A stretch of 64,000 nucleotides of DNA from MWCO01 sp964488865 (GCA_964488865.1 CAZAWR010000049.1:1-64000), one strand, 5' to 3'. Numbered from the stretch's first letter, positions 1 to 7,943 are shown. Program-made: numbers and translations. Notes: a model not told the origin generated them from the letters alone.

Positions 1-2
1 CC

Positions 3-290
3 ACGAGCACGGGCTCAACAGAGCCCGCGCGGAGTGAACGATGCGGCCCAGCAGGTGGCTCGAACTACGAGGAGGCGCGCGGGGCGGAAAGTCCTGCCGA
101 CTTTGTCCACAAGACGAGGATTGCGCTCAAAGAGGTTCGTGAGACACGGTACTGGCTCAGGTTGGCGGCGCGAGCTGAGTTGCTCGATCGGACCCAACAT
201 CTCGCAACGCTCATCGATGAAGCCGATCAACTCGTAGCGATTCTCACTGCGTCAGCAAATACGGCACGGCAACGTGCCGCGCGCTGCTGA
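3..290 (+). CDS. four-helix bundle protein, 5' end outside window
   Basis: The frame is open from the left edge to a TGA at 288-290. Its last 80 or so residues read as amphipathic helices with the run EEARGAESPADFVHKTRIA, then KEVRETRYWLRL, and a helical tail ending RQRAARC. The pattern N-Y-x-E-A ... F-x-x-K-x-x-I-x-L-K-E-x-x-E-T-x-Y-W-L is the signature of the 23S rRNA-intervening-sequence / S23 four-helix bundle family, small proteins of about 120 residues with no established enzymatic role. Only the C-terminal three quarters can be present; no in-frame ATG is found inside the visible part, so the start lies to the left of the window. Family assignment is by motif memory, function unknown. 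Confidence 0.75.
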   Translation, partial: TSTGSTEPARSERCGPAGGSNYEEARGAESPADFVHKTRIALKEVRETRYWLRLAARAELLDRTQHLATLIDEADQLVAILTASANTARQRAARC

Positions 291-730
291 TTGATCAGAA
301 CATTCTTCGTTCCGTGTTCGAATTCCTCTTCCTAGTTCCTAGTTTCTTCACACCGCTGTTCGGACGGGAGCCATAGGGCCGCAAGAATTGCCCGAGCAGC
401 TGGCACCTTCCTCCACCATGCAACCGCGGTCGCGTTTGCGAAAATTCAGCCCGAAGAATGAAGATCCCACCCATGGTGAGCCGCCGTCGGGGGAAGGAGC
501 CCACGCACGCGCCGCCCACCTCAAGGGCGGCAGGCCGCCTTGCCATTCGTCGAGCAAGAGCCAGAGCTTGCTCTGGCAGCCCGCCGCATCGCTCCGGATC
601 AGGGAGGTAGGAGTCGTCACAACTATCCGCCACAAACGGCATTCGTACTGCCTTGGAAACCGCAGCCGCTGCTCGCTGTCCCAGCCTCATGCCTCACGAT
701 CCGGCACACGGTCGTTCCGCACGCCTGTCG
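291..730. other. 440-bp intergenic region with a repeat remnant
   Basis: I see no convincing gene here. Part of it (513-604, minus strand) resembles a stretch at 27934-28035, listed separately as a repeat. A short palindrome CCAGAGCnnGCTCTGG lies inside that copy. Near 330-350 the motif TTCCTAGT occurs twice in tandem. No promoter or ribosome binding site stands out before the next gene. Confidence 0.5.
513..604 (-). repeat. dispersed repeat, copy 1 (LLLDEWQGGLPP type)
   Basis: Read on the minus strand this stretch encodes SLIRSDAAG..., then LWLLLDEWQGGLPP and LRWAA. The 30 nt at 529-558 are the exact reverse complement of 27984-28013, where the corresponding reading is LWILLDEWQGGLPP. Similarity extends on both sides with substitutions and a small indel. 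This copy has no start codon close to the conserved block, so it looks like a degenerate copy of the mini-gene or repeat at 27934. Confidence 0.6.
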
Positions 731-2746
731 ATGGAGGTCAGAGTCGTGTGGGGCGACAGCCAAGTGTACGCACGAACCTACCGGCGGCCGCGCGCGGTCC
801 ACGTGGGAGACCTCCCCTCGTGCGACTTCCGTATCCCCGAAGCGCTGCTCGGGTCACTGACGTGGCCCCTCATCGGAATCACACACGACGGCACGCCCGT
901 CGTGTCGATCCCACCGCACGCGCGCTTCTTGGTCGATACCCGTGCGGGGGGTGGGGCCCGTAGCCATCCGTACCATTGCCCTGCCACGGTCCCGGTCCAG
1001 CGCGAGAACGCGCAAGTTCGTCTCGAGACCGACTCGTGCATCACCATCCTGGTCGGACCGCTGACCTTGATCGTGTCCGCGTTCGATCGCACGCCCGTCC
1101 TCCAGAAACCGCGCATCCCCGTCCAGGCCCTGCGCTGCCACGGGCTCTCCGTCGCCGCCCACGCGCTCGTGCTTGCCCTGTTCGTCCTGGTGCACGACGG
1201 CAGGTCCCAACCCCTCGAGGCGACGTTGGAGTCTTCCTATCGGTTCGTGCGGATGGACTTCGCTCAGGAGCTCGAGACGAGAAGCAGCACCGCCCTCTGG
1301 ACCCACGAACCGGAACCCCGACCCCAACGCCTTGGCAGACCGCTCCACGAAGACCCCGGGCTTAGCTGGTATCAGTTCCGCAGACCCGTCGAGTGGTACG
1401 GAATCCGGGGGGGCGATCCGTTGCACAAGCCGTCGGCACAACGTGCTCCTCCGCGGTCACGCTATCCCGCGACGGCTCGGCTGCCGGTCGACCCTGCCTG
1501 GTTTCCGACCTCCTCCTTTGCCATCATGCCCACCGGAGCCTCCAGTGCTCTTTCGCAACTGCGACGGGGCGAGACCCCGAACGAGGCGGACATCGGTGTG
1601 GAGGACCTGCTCTACGAGCTCGCCCCGGTTCCCCCGAACCTGATCGGCGGTCCTCGCTTGCGTTTCCTCGTCGACGCCATGCCGTCCCCTTTCGAGGCCG
1701 GCCATGATTTCGTCCGGATCGTGCTGCACGCCCCGAACGTCCGCACGAAGCCTCGGCGACGATTGTTCCTCGTGGAAGCCACCGACGAGATGCACGACCC
1801 CCCGGCGCGAGCCGTGGTCGAGCGTCTGGTGCGTCCCCTCGCGTCCGGCAGCGAGGTCGCGATGATGAGCGTCGGGCACACGGTGCAAGTCGAGAGCCCC
1901 TGGTCTGCGGATCGCTCCGAACCGCGCATCCGACAGGTATTCCAGCGCGTGGCCCGACGCCCCCGCGGTGCTCCCCCTGCGCTTGACGAGGCCTTGACTC
2001 GCGCCCTGGACATTGCGTGCAACGGCGAGGTTGGCTCGGCCACGGACATCGTCTTGATCCATCGCACCCCGGTCGAGGTGTCCGCCGAACGCACCCTCGA
2101 GCAACGGCTGAGCGCGGGGCCATGCGGTGGCGTGAGCCTGTCCTCGATGAGCCTTGGCTCAGGGGGGGACGAGGACATGCATGGTCTGACGAAGGGTCGC
2201 TCCTGGAACGTGGACGACCCGCAGACGCATCCCGAGTTGAGCCGGGCCGGCGACCCGCTGGGAGAGCCCGCCGCGGTCGACGTCGTGGTCACGGTGACCT
2301 TCGACCCCAAGCGGGTTCGCAGCTATCGCCTGCTCGGTTACGAGAACGCACGGGACCCGGTACCCGTGTGGAGCCTCGACGAAGGGACGCCTCGCATCAG
2401 CACGATTCGCCCCGGCGAGCTGATCACAGCCATCTACGAGGTGGACCAAGACGAGCGGGGTGGCGTGCAAGTTCAAGTGGACTACCGCAACGCGAGCGAC
2501 CTCGCGCCACGACGTGTCGTGCTTGGGCTCTCCCCCGAGCGGACGTACGAGACCGTGGCGTCTGCGCCCCGCGATCTCCGCCACACGATCGGGGCTGCGG
2601 CCTTCGCGGAGTGGGTTCGCGGGAGTCCTTACGCTTCGCTCTGGTCGCTGGACACGGTGCGGCGGCTCGCTTCCGCGAGGACTCCGAGGGAAGCGGAGCT
2701 TTCGAGGCTCATTGCCTTCGCGGAACGAAAGGGAGGACTTCGATGA
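731..2746 (+). CDS. FHA-like/YfbK-like membrane protein with degenerate VWA domain
   Basis: About 671 residues. Residues 1-120 resemble the FHA-like N-terminal module of myxobacterial envelope proteins (VWGDSQVYAR ... VHVGDLPSCDF). A membrane segment follows (about 138-154, GLSVAAHALVLALFVLV). The middle and end match the YfbK layout: the pattern IGVEDLLYEL ... PPNLIGGPRLRFLVDAMPSP before the VWA core, and a DUF3520-like end (VVVTVTFDPKRV, YRLLGYENA). The expected MIDAS motif DxSxS is replaced by FLVEATDEM, so metal binding is probably lost. I chose ATG 731 because the FHA-like module begins there; a TTG at 653 and an ATG at 689 are alternatives and none has a clear Shine-Dalgarno. The stop overlaps the next ATG (ATGA), so this is coupled to the ExbB-like gene. 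Likely a cell-envelope sensor or scaffold; function inferred. Confidence 0.7.
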   Translation: MEVRVVWGDSQVYARTYRRPRAVHVGDLPSCDFRIPEALLGSLTWPLIGITHDGTPVVSIPPHARFLVDTRAGGGARSHPYHCPATVPVQRENAQVRLETDSCITILVGPLTLIVSAFDRTPVLQKPRIPVQALRCHGLSVAAHALVLALFVLVHDGRSQPLEATLESSYRFVRMDFAQELETRSSTALWTHEPEPRPQRLGRPLHEDPGLSWYQFRRPVEWYGIRGGDPLHKPSAQRAPPRSRYPATARLPVDPAWFPTSSFAIMPTGASSALSQLRRGETPNEADIGVEDLLYELAPVPPNLIGGPRLRFLVDAMPSPFEAGHDFVRIVLHAPNVRTKPRRRLFLVEATDEMHDPPARAVVERLVRPLASGSEVAMMSVGHTVQVESPWSADRSEPRIRQVFQRVARRPRGAPPALDEALTRALDIACNGEVGSATDIVLIHRTPVEVSAERTLEQRLSAGPCGGVSLSSMSLGSGGDEDMHGLTKGRSWNVDDPQTHPELSRAGDPLGEPAAVDVVVTVTFDPKRVRSYRLLGYENARDPVPVWSLDEGTPRISTIRPGELITAIYEVDQDERGGVQVQVDYRNASDLAPRRVVLGLSPERTYETVASAPRDLRHTIGAAAFAEWVRGSPYASLWSLDTVRRLASARTPREAELSRLIAFAERKGGLR

Positions 2747-3417
2747 CGACGTGGAACGCGCTCGTCCGGCACTTCCACGACGGTGGGTGGGGCATGTACC
2801 CGCTCTTGGTATGCCTGGTGGTGTGCGTGTTGATCGGCCTCGAGCGAGCGGTCGTGCTGTTCCTCCGATCTTCGCGGCTCACACCGAGGTTGGAGGCGGA
2901 CATCAAGCGATGCATCCTCGCCAGCGACTTGCCGAGGGCGATCGAGCTGTGCGAGGCGTCTCGCGCCCCCGCCGCGAGAGTGGTGAAGGCCGGGTTCGAG
3001 GCGACCGGGAGGTCCGACTTCCACGTGCAGGTCGCCATGGACCTTGCTGTCTTGCGGGAAACGCCGAGGATTGCGCGTCGCACGCCCTATCTCACGGTCA
3101 CGTCGAACCTTGCCGTGCTGCTCGGGTTGCTCGGGACCATGACCGGATTGGTCAAGAGCACGTGCTGCTGTTGCGGCGGCGAGAGCGTGGACCCAAGCCA
3201 GAAGGCACGAATCCTTGCCGAAGGGATTTCCGAGGCCATGAACTGCACCGCGTTCGGGCTGGTCATCGGCATCTTGTCGCTGATTGCCTTCGCGTGCTTG
3301 AACGGGCGGACCCAACGACTCGAAGACGAGATGCGCGCGATGAGCGTGCACCTGGTGGGCTTGGTGGCGGCGAACCGGGAGAAGCTGGGGCTACCTTCGA
3401 CGACGTCCGGAGCTTGA
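2743..3417 (+). CDS. MotA/TolQ/ExbB family proton channel protein
   Basis: 224 residues, starting at ATG 2743 inside the ATGA overlap with the previous stop and preceded by GGGAGG. The topology is that of TolQ/ExbB: an N-terminal membrane segment (about 19-35, PLLVCLVVCVLIGLERAVVL), a long cytoplasmic stretch, then the conserved block TSNLAVLLGLLGTMTGLV (about 127-144) and a last membrane helix (AFGLVIGILSLIAFACL). Such proteins form pentameric inner-membrane channels that turn proton flow into motion or force for a TonB- or AgmX-like partner. No ExbD/TolR gene follows; tmRNA begins 37 nt downstream. Unusual: directly after the conserved GTMTGLV block the loop reads KSTCCCCGGE, four consecutive cysteines, which is not a family feature I know. 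Confidence 0.85.
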   Translation: MTTWNALVRHFHDGGWGMYPLLVCLVVCVLIGLERAVVLFLRSSRLTPRLEADIKRCILASDLPRAIELCEASRAPAARVVKAGFEATGRSDFHVQVAMDLAVLRETPRIARRTPYLTVTSNLAVLLGLLGTMTGLVKSTCCCCGGESVDPSQKARILAEGISEAMNCTAFGLVIGILSLIAFACLNGRTQRLEDEMRAMSVHLVGLVAANREKLGLPSTTSGA

Positions 3418-3454
3418 CGGGAGGGAAGAAGGGGCTAGGGTTAGGGTATCCGTC

Positions 3455-3814
<360 letters not shown>

Positions 3815-3858
3815 AGTTTTCTTCGGATTTTTGGCTTCAAATCGTTTCGGCGCGTTCC

Positions 3859-3879
3859 ATTTGCCGTCCATTTGCCGTG
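3859..3879 (+). repeat. island-end repeat, left copy (double ATTTGCCGT)
   Basis: Two ATTTGCCGT units separated by CC, ending in G. The same 21-bp arrangement with one substitution is at 10175-10195, in the same orientation and also just inside the island end. Such paired sites could be arm-type recombinase or excisionase binding sites, or traces of an earlier insertion; the sequence alone does not decide. Confidence 0.6.
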
Positions 3880-4042
3880 GCCAGATTCGGGGTTGCACGC
3901 GCGCTTCACCCGGTCTTCGCGCGCGTCGACGTCGACGTCGACCCCGGTAGCATCACCTCCTCCGGCGCGCTGTCCAGCACGCCCACCGCGTCGCGTTTCA
4001 CGTCCGGCGCCCGGCCTCCCAGCGCGAGACGACGCTACCTGA

Positions 4043-4828
4043 TCAATCCAAACGAAAGTAGGCGGCGATCGCCTGCCGCAGGTCAGGCAGCGATAGCTTC
4101 GGCCTTGCTCCCATGGTCACATGGAGAGCGCTCGCGATGGATGGCCACTCCGCCGCGCCGTCTGGAAAGGCTGCCAGGAAGGTCGTAAGGTCGGTTCGAA
4201 TGGCCTGCGCGATTTCGACTGGCTCCTCGGTGAGCGTTAGCGCAAGACGAAAGATGTCGTTGCGGCGCTTCTTGATGTCGTCGTCGTCGACGTGCTGCCC
4301 AGCGTCCCTCCGCGCCTGCAAGTCCAGCCACGCCTTCGCCTTGAGCGGGATGAGTCCCGCCACTGTGACCATCGGAATGCCGTCGTCAACGTATCGCGTT
4401 TGGAGCACGAGCCGGTAGTAGCCTTCGTCCATGAGGATGGTTGACAAGCTGGCCACTGGCTCTTCGGCGGGCACCGGGACGACTTGCTGCCCCGGCCAGA
4501 CGTCAAGCCCTGCGGGCGCTCGCGAGAACAACTCGAGCATGAAGGGATAGTCGTCACCCTTCGGCTTGTAGAACCGGAAAAACTCACGCTTGCCCGTTCC
4601 CTGCCGCTGTCTCACCTCGTAGCCGCCCTCTTCCACGAACGCTTTGAAGCGGTCGGCAAAGGCCGCGTCCACGGCGTCAGCCACCAACACGATATCGAGG
4701 TCTTTGGTTCGTCGGAACGTCAGCGCGTTAGCCGTCATCCAGGCATCACACGCCGCTCCACCGATCAAGACGAACGCCCCGCTGTGAGCGTGGAAGTGGT
4801 CACGAAACCGCTGCAAGCCCACTACCAT
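4043..4828 (-). CDS. AbiEii-like nucleotidyltransferase toxin
   Basis: 261 residues. The N-terminus has the nucleotidyltransferase fingerprint of the AbiEii/AbiGii group: FVLIGGAACDAW (about 18-29), then FRRTKDLDIVLV (about 37-48), in which the D-L-D pair would bind metal. The family inactivates host targets, in known cases by adding nucleotides to tRNA acceptor ends, and is held in check by a winged-helix antitoxin. I start at ATG 4828 because it lies within ACGAAATGGTAG, the end of the upstream antitoxin-like gene (7-nt overlap), and the homologous part begins there; the frame itself stays open further upstream. It is the second gene of a two-gene operon transcribed leftwards toward ssrA. 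Toxicity is inferred. Confidence 0.75.
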   Translation of the reverse strand: MVVGLQRFRDHFHAHSGAFVLIGGAACDAWMTANALTFRRTKDLDIVLVADAVDAAFADRFKAFVEEGGYEVRQRQGTGKREFFRFYKPKGDDYPFMLELFSRAPAGLDVWPGQQVVPVPAEEPVASLSTILMDEGYYRLVLQTRYVDDGIPMVTVAGLIPLKAKAWLDLQARRDAGQHVDDDDIKKRRNDIFRLALTLTEEPVEIAQAIRTDLTTFLAAFPDGAAEWPSIASALHVTMGARPKLSLPDLRQAIAAYFRLD

Positions 4829-5817
4829 TTCGTCCCCTCTAGCATCGTCTTCAGCTCCTTCTGGACGCGCTCGTCGTGGGAATCCCGCAAGGACAGGTAG
4901 AGCGAAAGTCGATCCACGCTGTCGCCCTTCGCAAGACGCGCAGGGTCGTAGGTCCAGCATTCGAGCGCTGCCTCCGCGTCATCCACGACCTCGCAGACGA
5001 CCAACCTCTTGCTGCTGAGGCGACGGCGATATTCGGTCTGCCAGATCGCGTAGGTGGGAATCCGGTCACCCACGATGGCGCTGTAGCGCTCAAGCGCCGT
5101 GGTTCCAGCTGCCATCATGGAAAGCCGCTGGGTGCCAGACAGGCGTATCCACTGGCGTGTCCGAGCCGGGCTTCGCAGATGCGGCATGGCCCGATCCCAA
5201 AGCTCGCGGCCCTCCACTGCAAAGACGAACTGACGGGTTCGCGCCTGCTGGACCACTTCGCACAGCCCGGCAGCTTCTAGCTCATTGGCCACGTTGGTCA
5301 TCGTCATGGCGGTGTAGCCAAGCGCTGTCGCGACCTCCTTGAGCGGACGTTGTTCCACCGAGTGTTGAAGCAGCTGGAGCAGAAGGGTCGCTTGCGCCGC
5401 CGCCGACAGGGTCTCCCGAGGCTCACGGGGCGGTCGCGCTTCACGTTCGCGAAGGTCTACCGCCAGGAAGGGCAGGAACATCTGGTGCCCGGGCACCAGG
5501 AAGGGCACGCCATGCTTGATCAGCCGGTTGCGCGAGTAGCCGGGCAGCATGGGCAAAGCCAGGGCAACGTCGGCTCCCAAGGCCTTGCGCAACAAGCCCA
5601 CGTGGGTCGCGTACTCGCCTGGGGTCGCGTTGCCGTGCCCCTCGCGCTGCGATGCCAGGATCACGCGCCTCGAAAGCAGCGTGACCTCGGTGAGGTCGTA
5701 GGCGGACCGAAGGAACAAGGGCACCTTCTTGGTTTCGCTCGCGGGCAGATCTCGGGTAGCGGGCGAAGCACCCATGATCTGCTCGAGGTAGCTGACGAGC
5801 GCGGGAGGCGCGTTCAT
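4822..5817 (-). CDS. AbiEi-like winged-helix antitoxin/autoregulator
   Basis: 331 residues. A central winged-helix segment is recognisable (about 145-195: LLQLLQHSVEQRPLKEVATA ... MTMTNVANELEAAGLCEV ... ARTRQFVF), in MarR/AbiEi style. The N-terminal 130 residues carry a conserved-looking block (SRRVILASQREGHG ... LGADVALALPMLPGYSRNRL), and the C-terminus is long, as in AbiEi-like proteins that both repress the operon and neutralise the nucleotidyltransferase. It overlaps the downstream toxin gene by 7 nt. A 12-bp-arm inverted repeat starts 23 nt upstream of the ATG and is the likely operator. Assignment rests on gene pairing plus the winged helix; a stand-alone regulator of a nucleotidyltransferase is the alternative. 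Confidence 0.7.
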   Translation of the reverse strand: MNAPPALVSYLEQIMGASPATRDLPASETKKVPLFLRSAYDLTEVTLLSRRVILASQREGHGNATPGEYATHVGLLRKALGADVALALPMLPGYSRNRLIKHGVPFLVPGHQMFLPFLAVDLREREARPPREPRETLSAAAQATLLLQLLQHSVEQRPLKEVATALGYTAMTMTNVANELEAAGLCEVVQQARTRQFVFAVEGRELWDRAMPHLRSPARTRQWIRLSGTQRLSMMAAGTTALERYSAIVGDRIPTYAIWQTEYRRRLSSKRLVVCEVVDDAEAALECWTYDPARLAKGDSVDRLSLYLSLRDSHDERVQKELKTMLEGTKW

Positions 5818-5839
5818 GACGGGTCAGAATGTAGCCTTG

Positions 5840-5872
5840 ATGCAAACTAAAATCATCTACTTTAGTTTGCAT
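5840..5872. promoter_or_regulatory. perfect 12-bp inverted repeat, probable operator
   Basis: ATGCAAACTAAA (5840-5851) and TTTAGTTTGCAT (5861-5872) are exact reverse complements around a 9-nt spacer. The site is AT-rich in a GC-rich window and lies just upstream of the AbiEi-like gene, where autoregulatory operators of this class are expected. Confidence 0.75.
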
Positions 5873-5908
5873 ATTCGCTTTATCGTGAGCGCCCGGCTGC
5901 TCAGGGCG

Positions 5909-6114
5909 TTTTCGGCGCGAACTCTGCATACGTTTGATGAACGCTTCCTGGCCCTTGCCGAGCACGCGGACGAAAAGGTTCAGCATCGCGCTTTGCGGGC
6001 ACTCGGGAACTACGGCCACCAAAAAGTTCGGGAGTTGGGGTTAAGCAGGCTGTCGGCCGGTGAACGCGACGGCAACACGATCTATCTGTTCCGGCTAACC
6101 TATCAGCCTGAGGG
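5909..6114 (+). pseudogene. HEAT-repeat protein fragment
   Basis: The reading DERFLALAEHADEKVQHRAL, then ALGNYGHQKVRELGLSRL and IYLFRLTYQPEG has the two-helix periodicity of HEAT-like repeat proteins (hydrophobic-x-x-A-L ... V-R-x-x-A-L ... H-x-x-V-R-x-L-G). Only about 70 residues are left, without a start codon tied to the homologous part, and the frame then runs out into the next gene. I read it as the leftover of a larger gene in a decaying island. Confidence 0.45.
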
Positions 6115-6309
6115 GTGCTCGTCGAGCCCCTTACCCCAACGGACTTCAAGCGTGTGCTCAACATGCTTGCTGGCGGCATCGTTGAGCCAGGCGAGTTTGA
6201 GAACGGCTCTTGGAGGTATCGGATCAGGACAGCCCGGATGTGTGTTGTCGTCGCGTTTCGATCAGAAAGCGAGCTTCGGATCGTAACGGCCTGGAGGTTC
6301 AAGCCATGA
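6115..6309 (+). CDS. DUF4258-like small toxin candidate
   Basis: 64 residues from a GTG start at 6115; an in-frame TGA at 6109-6111 excludes a longer protein. TGAGG lies just ahead of the GTG. The pattern of a short N-terminal helix, then GEFENGSWRYRIRTARMCVV, and a closing IVTAWRF resembles DUF4258 proteins, small basic RelE-like toxins. The stop overlaps the next start (ATGA), and that gene is an MqsA-type zinc-finger/HTH antitoxin, so the pair forms a toxin-first module. Toxic activity and target are inferred. Confidence 0.65.
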   Translation: MLVEPLTPTDFKRVLNMLAGGIVEPGEFENGSWRYRIRTARMCVVVAFRSESELRIVTAWRFKP

Positions 6310-6785
6310 AGTGCGACTGCGGAGCGACCATGACGTCGGCCCGTGAAAACTACAGCTACGCGGCCAGCGGCCTCCCCCACGTCACTCTCGAAGGCGTGGA
6401 GGTTCGTCGCTGCGCTGCGTGCGGTGAGCACGAGGTCGTGATCCCGAACATCGAGCAACTGCATCAGGCGATTGCGAACGCCGTGATCTCGAAGAAGGCC
6501 CGGCTAGCATCGGCCGAGGTGAGGTTCCTCCGAAAGCACATGGGGTGGTCCGGTGCAGAGTTCGCCCGCCACATGGGGGTGAAGCCCGAGACGGTGTCCC
6601 GATGGGAGACCGGAAAGGAATCCATCGGTCCGATTGCGGATCGCCTCCTTCGATTGATGATCGTGACGAAGGCCCCGAAGAGGGAGTACGCTATCGAGAC
6701 CTTGGCGAGCCTGGAAGACGAGTTCGCTCCAGTTCGCGTACGCCTTTCGGCCGACAAGAGCGGGTGGCATGAGCGGGCAGCGTAG
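6306..6785 (+). CDS. MqsA-family antitoxin (YgiT-type zinc finger plus HTH)
   Basis: 159 residues starting at ATG 6306 in the ATGA overlap. Residues 1-45 hold a zinc finger (MKCDCGATM with C3 and C5, then RRCAACGEHEVVIPN with a CxxC). After a linker (IEQLHQAIANAV) comes an XRE-type HTH (about 72-115: EVRFLRKHMGWSGAEFARHM, then GVKPETVSRWETGKESIG). This is the MqsA/YgiT architecture: the zinc-binding N-terminus masks the toxin and the HTH represses the operon. The C-terminal 45 residues are not recognised. Confidence 0.85.
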   Translation: MKCDCGATMTSARENYSYAASGLPHVTLEGVEVRRCAACGEHEVVIPNIEQLHQAIANAVISKKARLASAEVRFLRKHMGWSGAEFARHMGVKPETVSRWETGKESIGPIADRLLRLMIVTKAPKREYAIETLASLEDEFAPVRVRLSADKSGWHERAA

Positions 6786-6899
6786 CTCCCATCCCGTCTC
6801 CAACATGTCTCCACGACGGGGGCTGAAATCGGTCGAAACGAGCTTGATCGTGTCGAGCACAGTGGAGTCGCTTCTGGGAAGAAAATGCCTTGAACTATC

Positions 6900-7073
6900 G
6901 TGTTCGCCGAGTCCCTTGAGAGCAGTGACGCCAACAACGCCGTGTCGGTGACAGGCTCGACCCTGGCGGAAGCGCTGGAGGACGCGAAGGCCACGCTTCG
7001 CGCCGATTGTGGGTACGAGTTCGGCGGTGACGATGAAGAAGACGACAGCGACGAGGAAGACGAGGAAGAGTAG
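6900..7073 (+). CDS. small acidic protein, possibly a gene fragment
   Basis: 57 residues from GTG 6900, reading VFAESLESSDANNAVSVTGS, a helix LAEALEDAKATLRADCG, and a run of Asp/Glu to the TAG at 7071-7073. Codon third positions are mostly G or C, as in real genes of this window. A TGA lies three codons before the GTG. I do not recognise a family. It could be a small acidic antitoxin-like protein or the C-terminal remainder of a larger gene, given the remnants around it. Confidence 0.35.
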   Translation: MFAESLESSDANNAVSVTGSTLAEALEDAKATLRADCGYEFGGDDEEDDSDEEDEEE

Positions 7074-7088
7074 CGACTCGCGCGCGGC

Positions 7089-7529
7089 GGCTGGTCAGGA
7101 CTCGAAGAGGCCACCCGCGACGCGCACCGCGCCGACCTCCACCGGGCGCTCGCCTACGTGCTCGACGACGCGGAGCGGCTGGACTCCGCGCTTGCCTACC
7201 CACAGCTCGCGCCGGAAGACCGAGGTCGTCCAGCCATCGCGACGGTCGCGGCCGGGTAACGTCGTGTGCGTGTGCTCCTCGGGGGGCTGCCCTTCGGATT
7301 CCATTCGCCAGAGCATCGTGAGTCGACGCTAGCCCCAAATCAAGCACTGTTCGAAGAACATGCTTGGGTTTGGGGCTATCCGAGCCGAAGGCGATGCGTT
7401 TTGGGGTGAGCCGCGGTGAGCGCGGCGAGGGGGCTTTACGAAAGCCCCCCTTAGAAAGACCTAGACCCAAAGCAGCGCGGAGCGCTTGATTTGGGGCTAG
7501 CCGAGTGGCGAGAGATGCTCGCCGCATAG
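7089..7529 (+). pseudogene. McrC-like nuclease C-terminus, decayed and interrupted by a MITE
   Basis: From 7089 the reading GWSGLEEATRDAHRADLHRA, then APEDRGRPAIATVAAG, a TAA, RRVRVLLGGLPFGFHSPEHR and ESTL parallels the C-terminal 95 residues of the McrC-like protein at 14319-15719. That protein has GWSGLEEGTRDAHRADLHQA, DRGRPAIATVASG and LPFGFHSPDHREKTL at the same places. The 164-bp insertion follows at once. On its far side (7501-7529) the reading resumes as EWREMLAA-stop, against EWRDMLAA-stop in the intact gene. Lesions are the loss of the first 370 or so residues, the internal TAA and the insertion. Confidence 0.85.
7329..7500. mobile_element. MITE with 13-bp terminal inverted repeats and CTAG target duplication
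   Basis: The ends CTAGCCCCAAATCAAGC (7329-7345) and GCTTGATTTGGGGCTAG (7484-7500) are exact reverse complements. Removing 164 bp plus one CTAG restores the codons of the McrC-like remnant (ACG CTA GCC GAG TGG), so CTAG is a 4-bp target duplication and CCCCAAATCAAGC is the true terminal repeat. There is no coding capacity. An inner hairpin GGGGGCTTTACGAAAGCCCCC lies near 7425-7450. Families known to use CTAG-like targets include IS481 and IS5 relatives; I cannot assign the parent transposase, and none is in the window. Confidence 0.85.
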
Positions 7530-7713
7530 CGACCGCCCGGTCTCGCCCCGCTCACCAGCCCGCCCGAGTCCGATGCCCTCGGTCGATCTCCGGGCACTCC
7601 ACGACGCCGCGGTCCCGCCTCGCGAAGACTCCGGCACGCTCTCGGTCGGTCAAGTCGGTCCGTTTGGCGCAGGGCCATGCGGAGCCACGGGTTGGCGTAG
7701 ACCAACCAAGATA

Positions 7714-7745
7714 CCCCGGTGGTTCACTTGCTCGGGGCTTTTTTT
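7714..7745 (+). terminator. possible intrinsic terminator
   Basis: CCCCG (7714-7718) and CGGGG (7733-7737) can pair around a 14-nt loop and are followed by seven T residues (7739-7745). No gene ends directly before it; the nearest rightward remnant stops at 7529. The 7530-7825 stretch otherwise shows no gene I can support. Confidence 0.4.
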
Positions 7746-7825
7746 GTTGGGGCTTTGGATCTCACCGTCGGTGATCAGAGTTCCTCAGGCCGGAACTGTG
7801 AGTCGGTCGACTAGCCAGAGGCCGT

Positions 7826-7925
7826 GTTCACGTAGTGTGAACGGTCAACGAACGTGAACGTCCGTTTGACACAAGTCCAACTCTGTGGGATGTTCACATC
7901 CAAGCAGTGTTCACGTTCCGCGAAC
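7826..7925. promoter_or_regulatory. promoter with a cluster of GTTCAC operator half-sites
   Basis: GTTCACgtagtGTGAAC (7826-7842) is a palindrome. Further half-sites are GTGAAC at 7854, GTTCAC at 7892 and GTTCAC at 7909. GTTCCGCGAAC (7915-7925) is a related palindrome. A TTGACA -35 box (7866-7871) and a weak -10 (7889-7894, GATGTT) at 17-nt spacing sit between the sites, one half-site overlapping the -10. This suits tight autorepression of the AbiEi-like gene beginning at 7944. Confidence 0.65.
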
Positions 7926-7943
7926 ATCACCACCACCTGAACC

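Noticed and set aside
3905..4036. Possible integrase C-terminus on the minus strand
   Set aside because: Only about 40 residues with no catalytic Arg, His or Tyr visible; noted in the island entry but too weak for its own feature.
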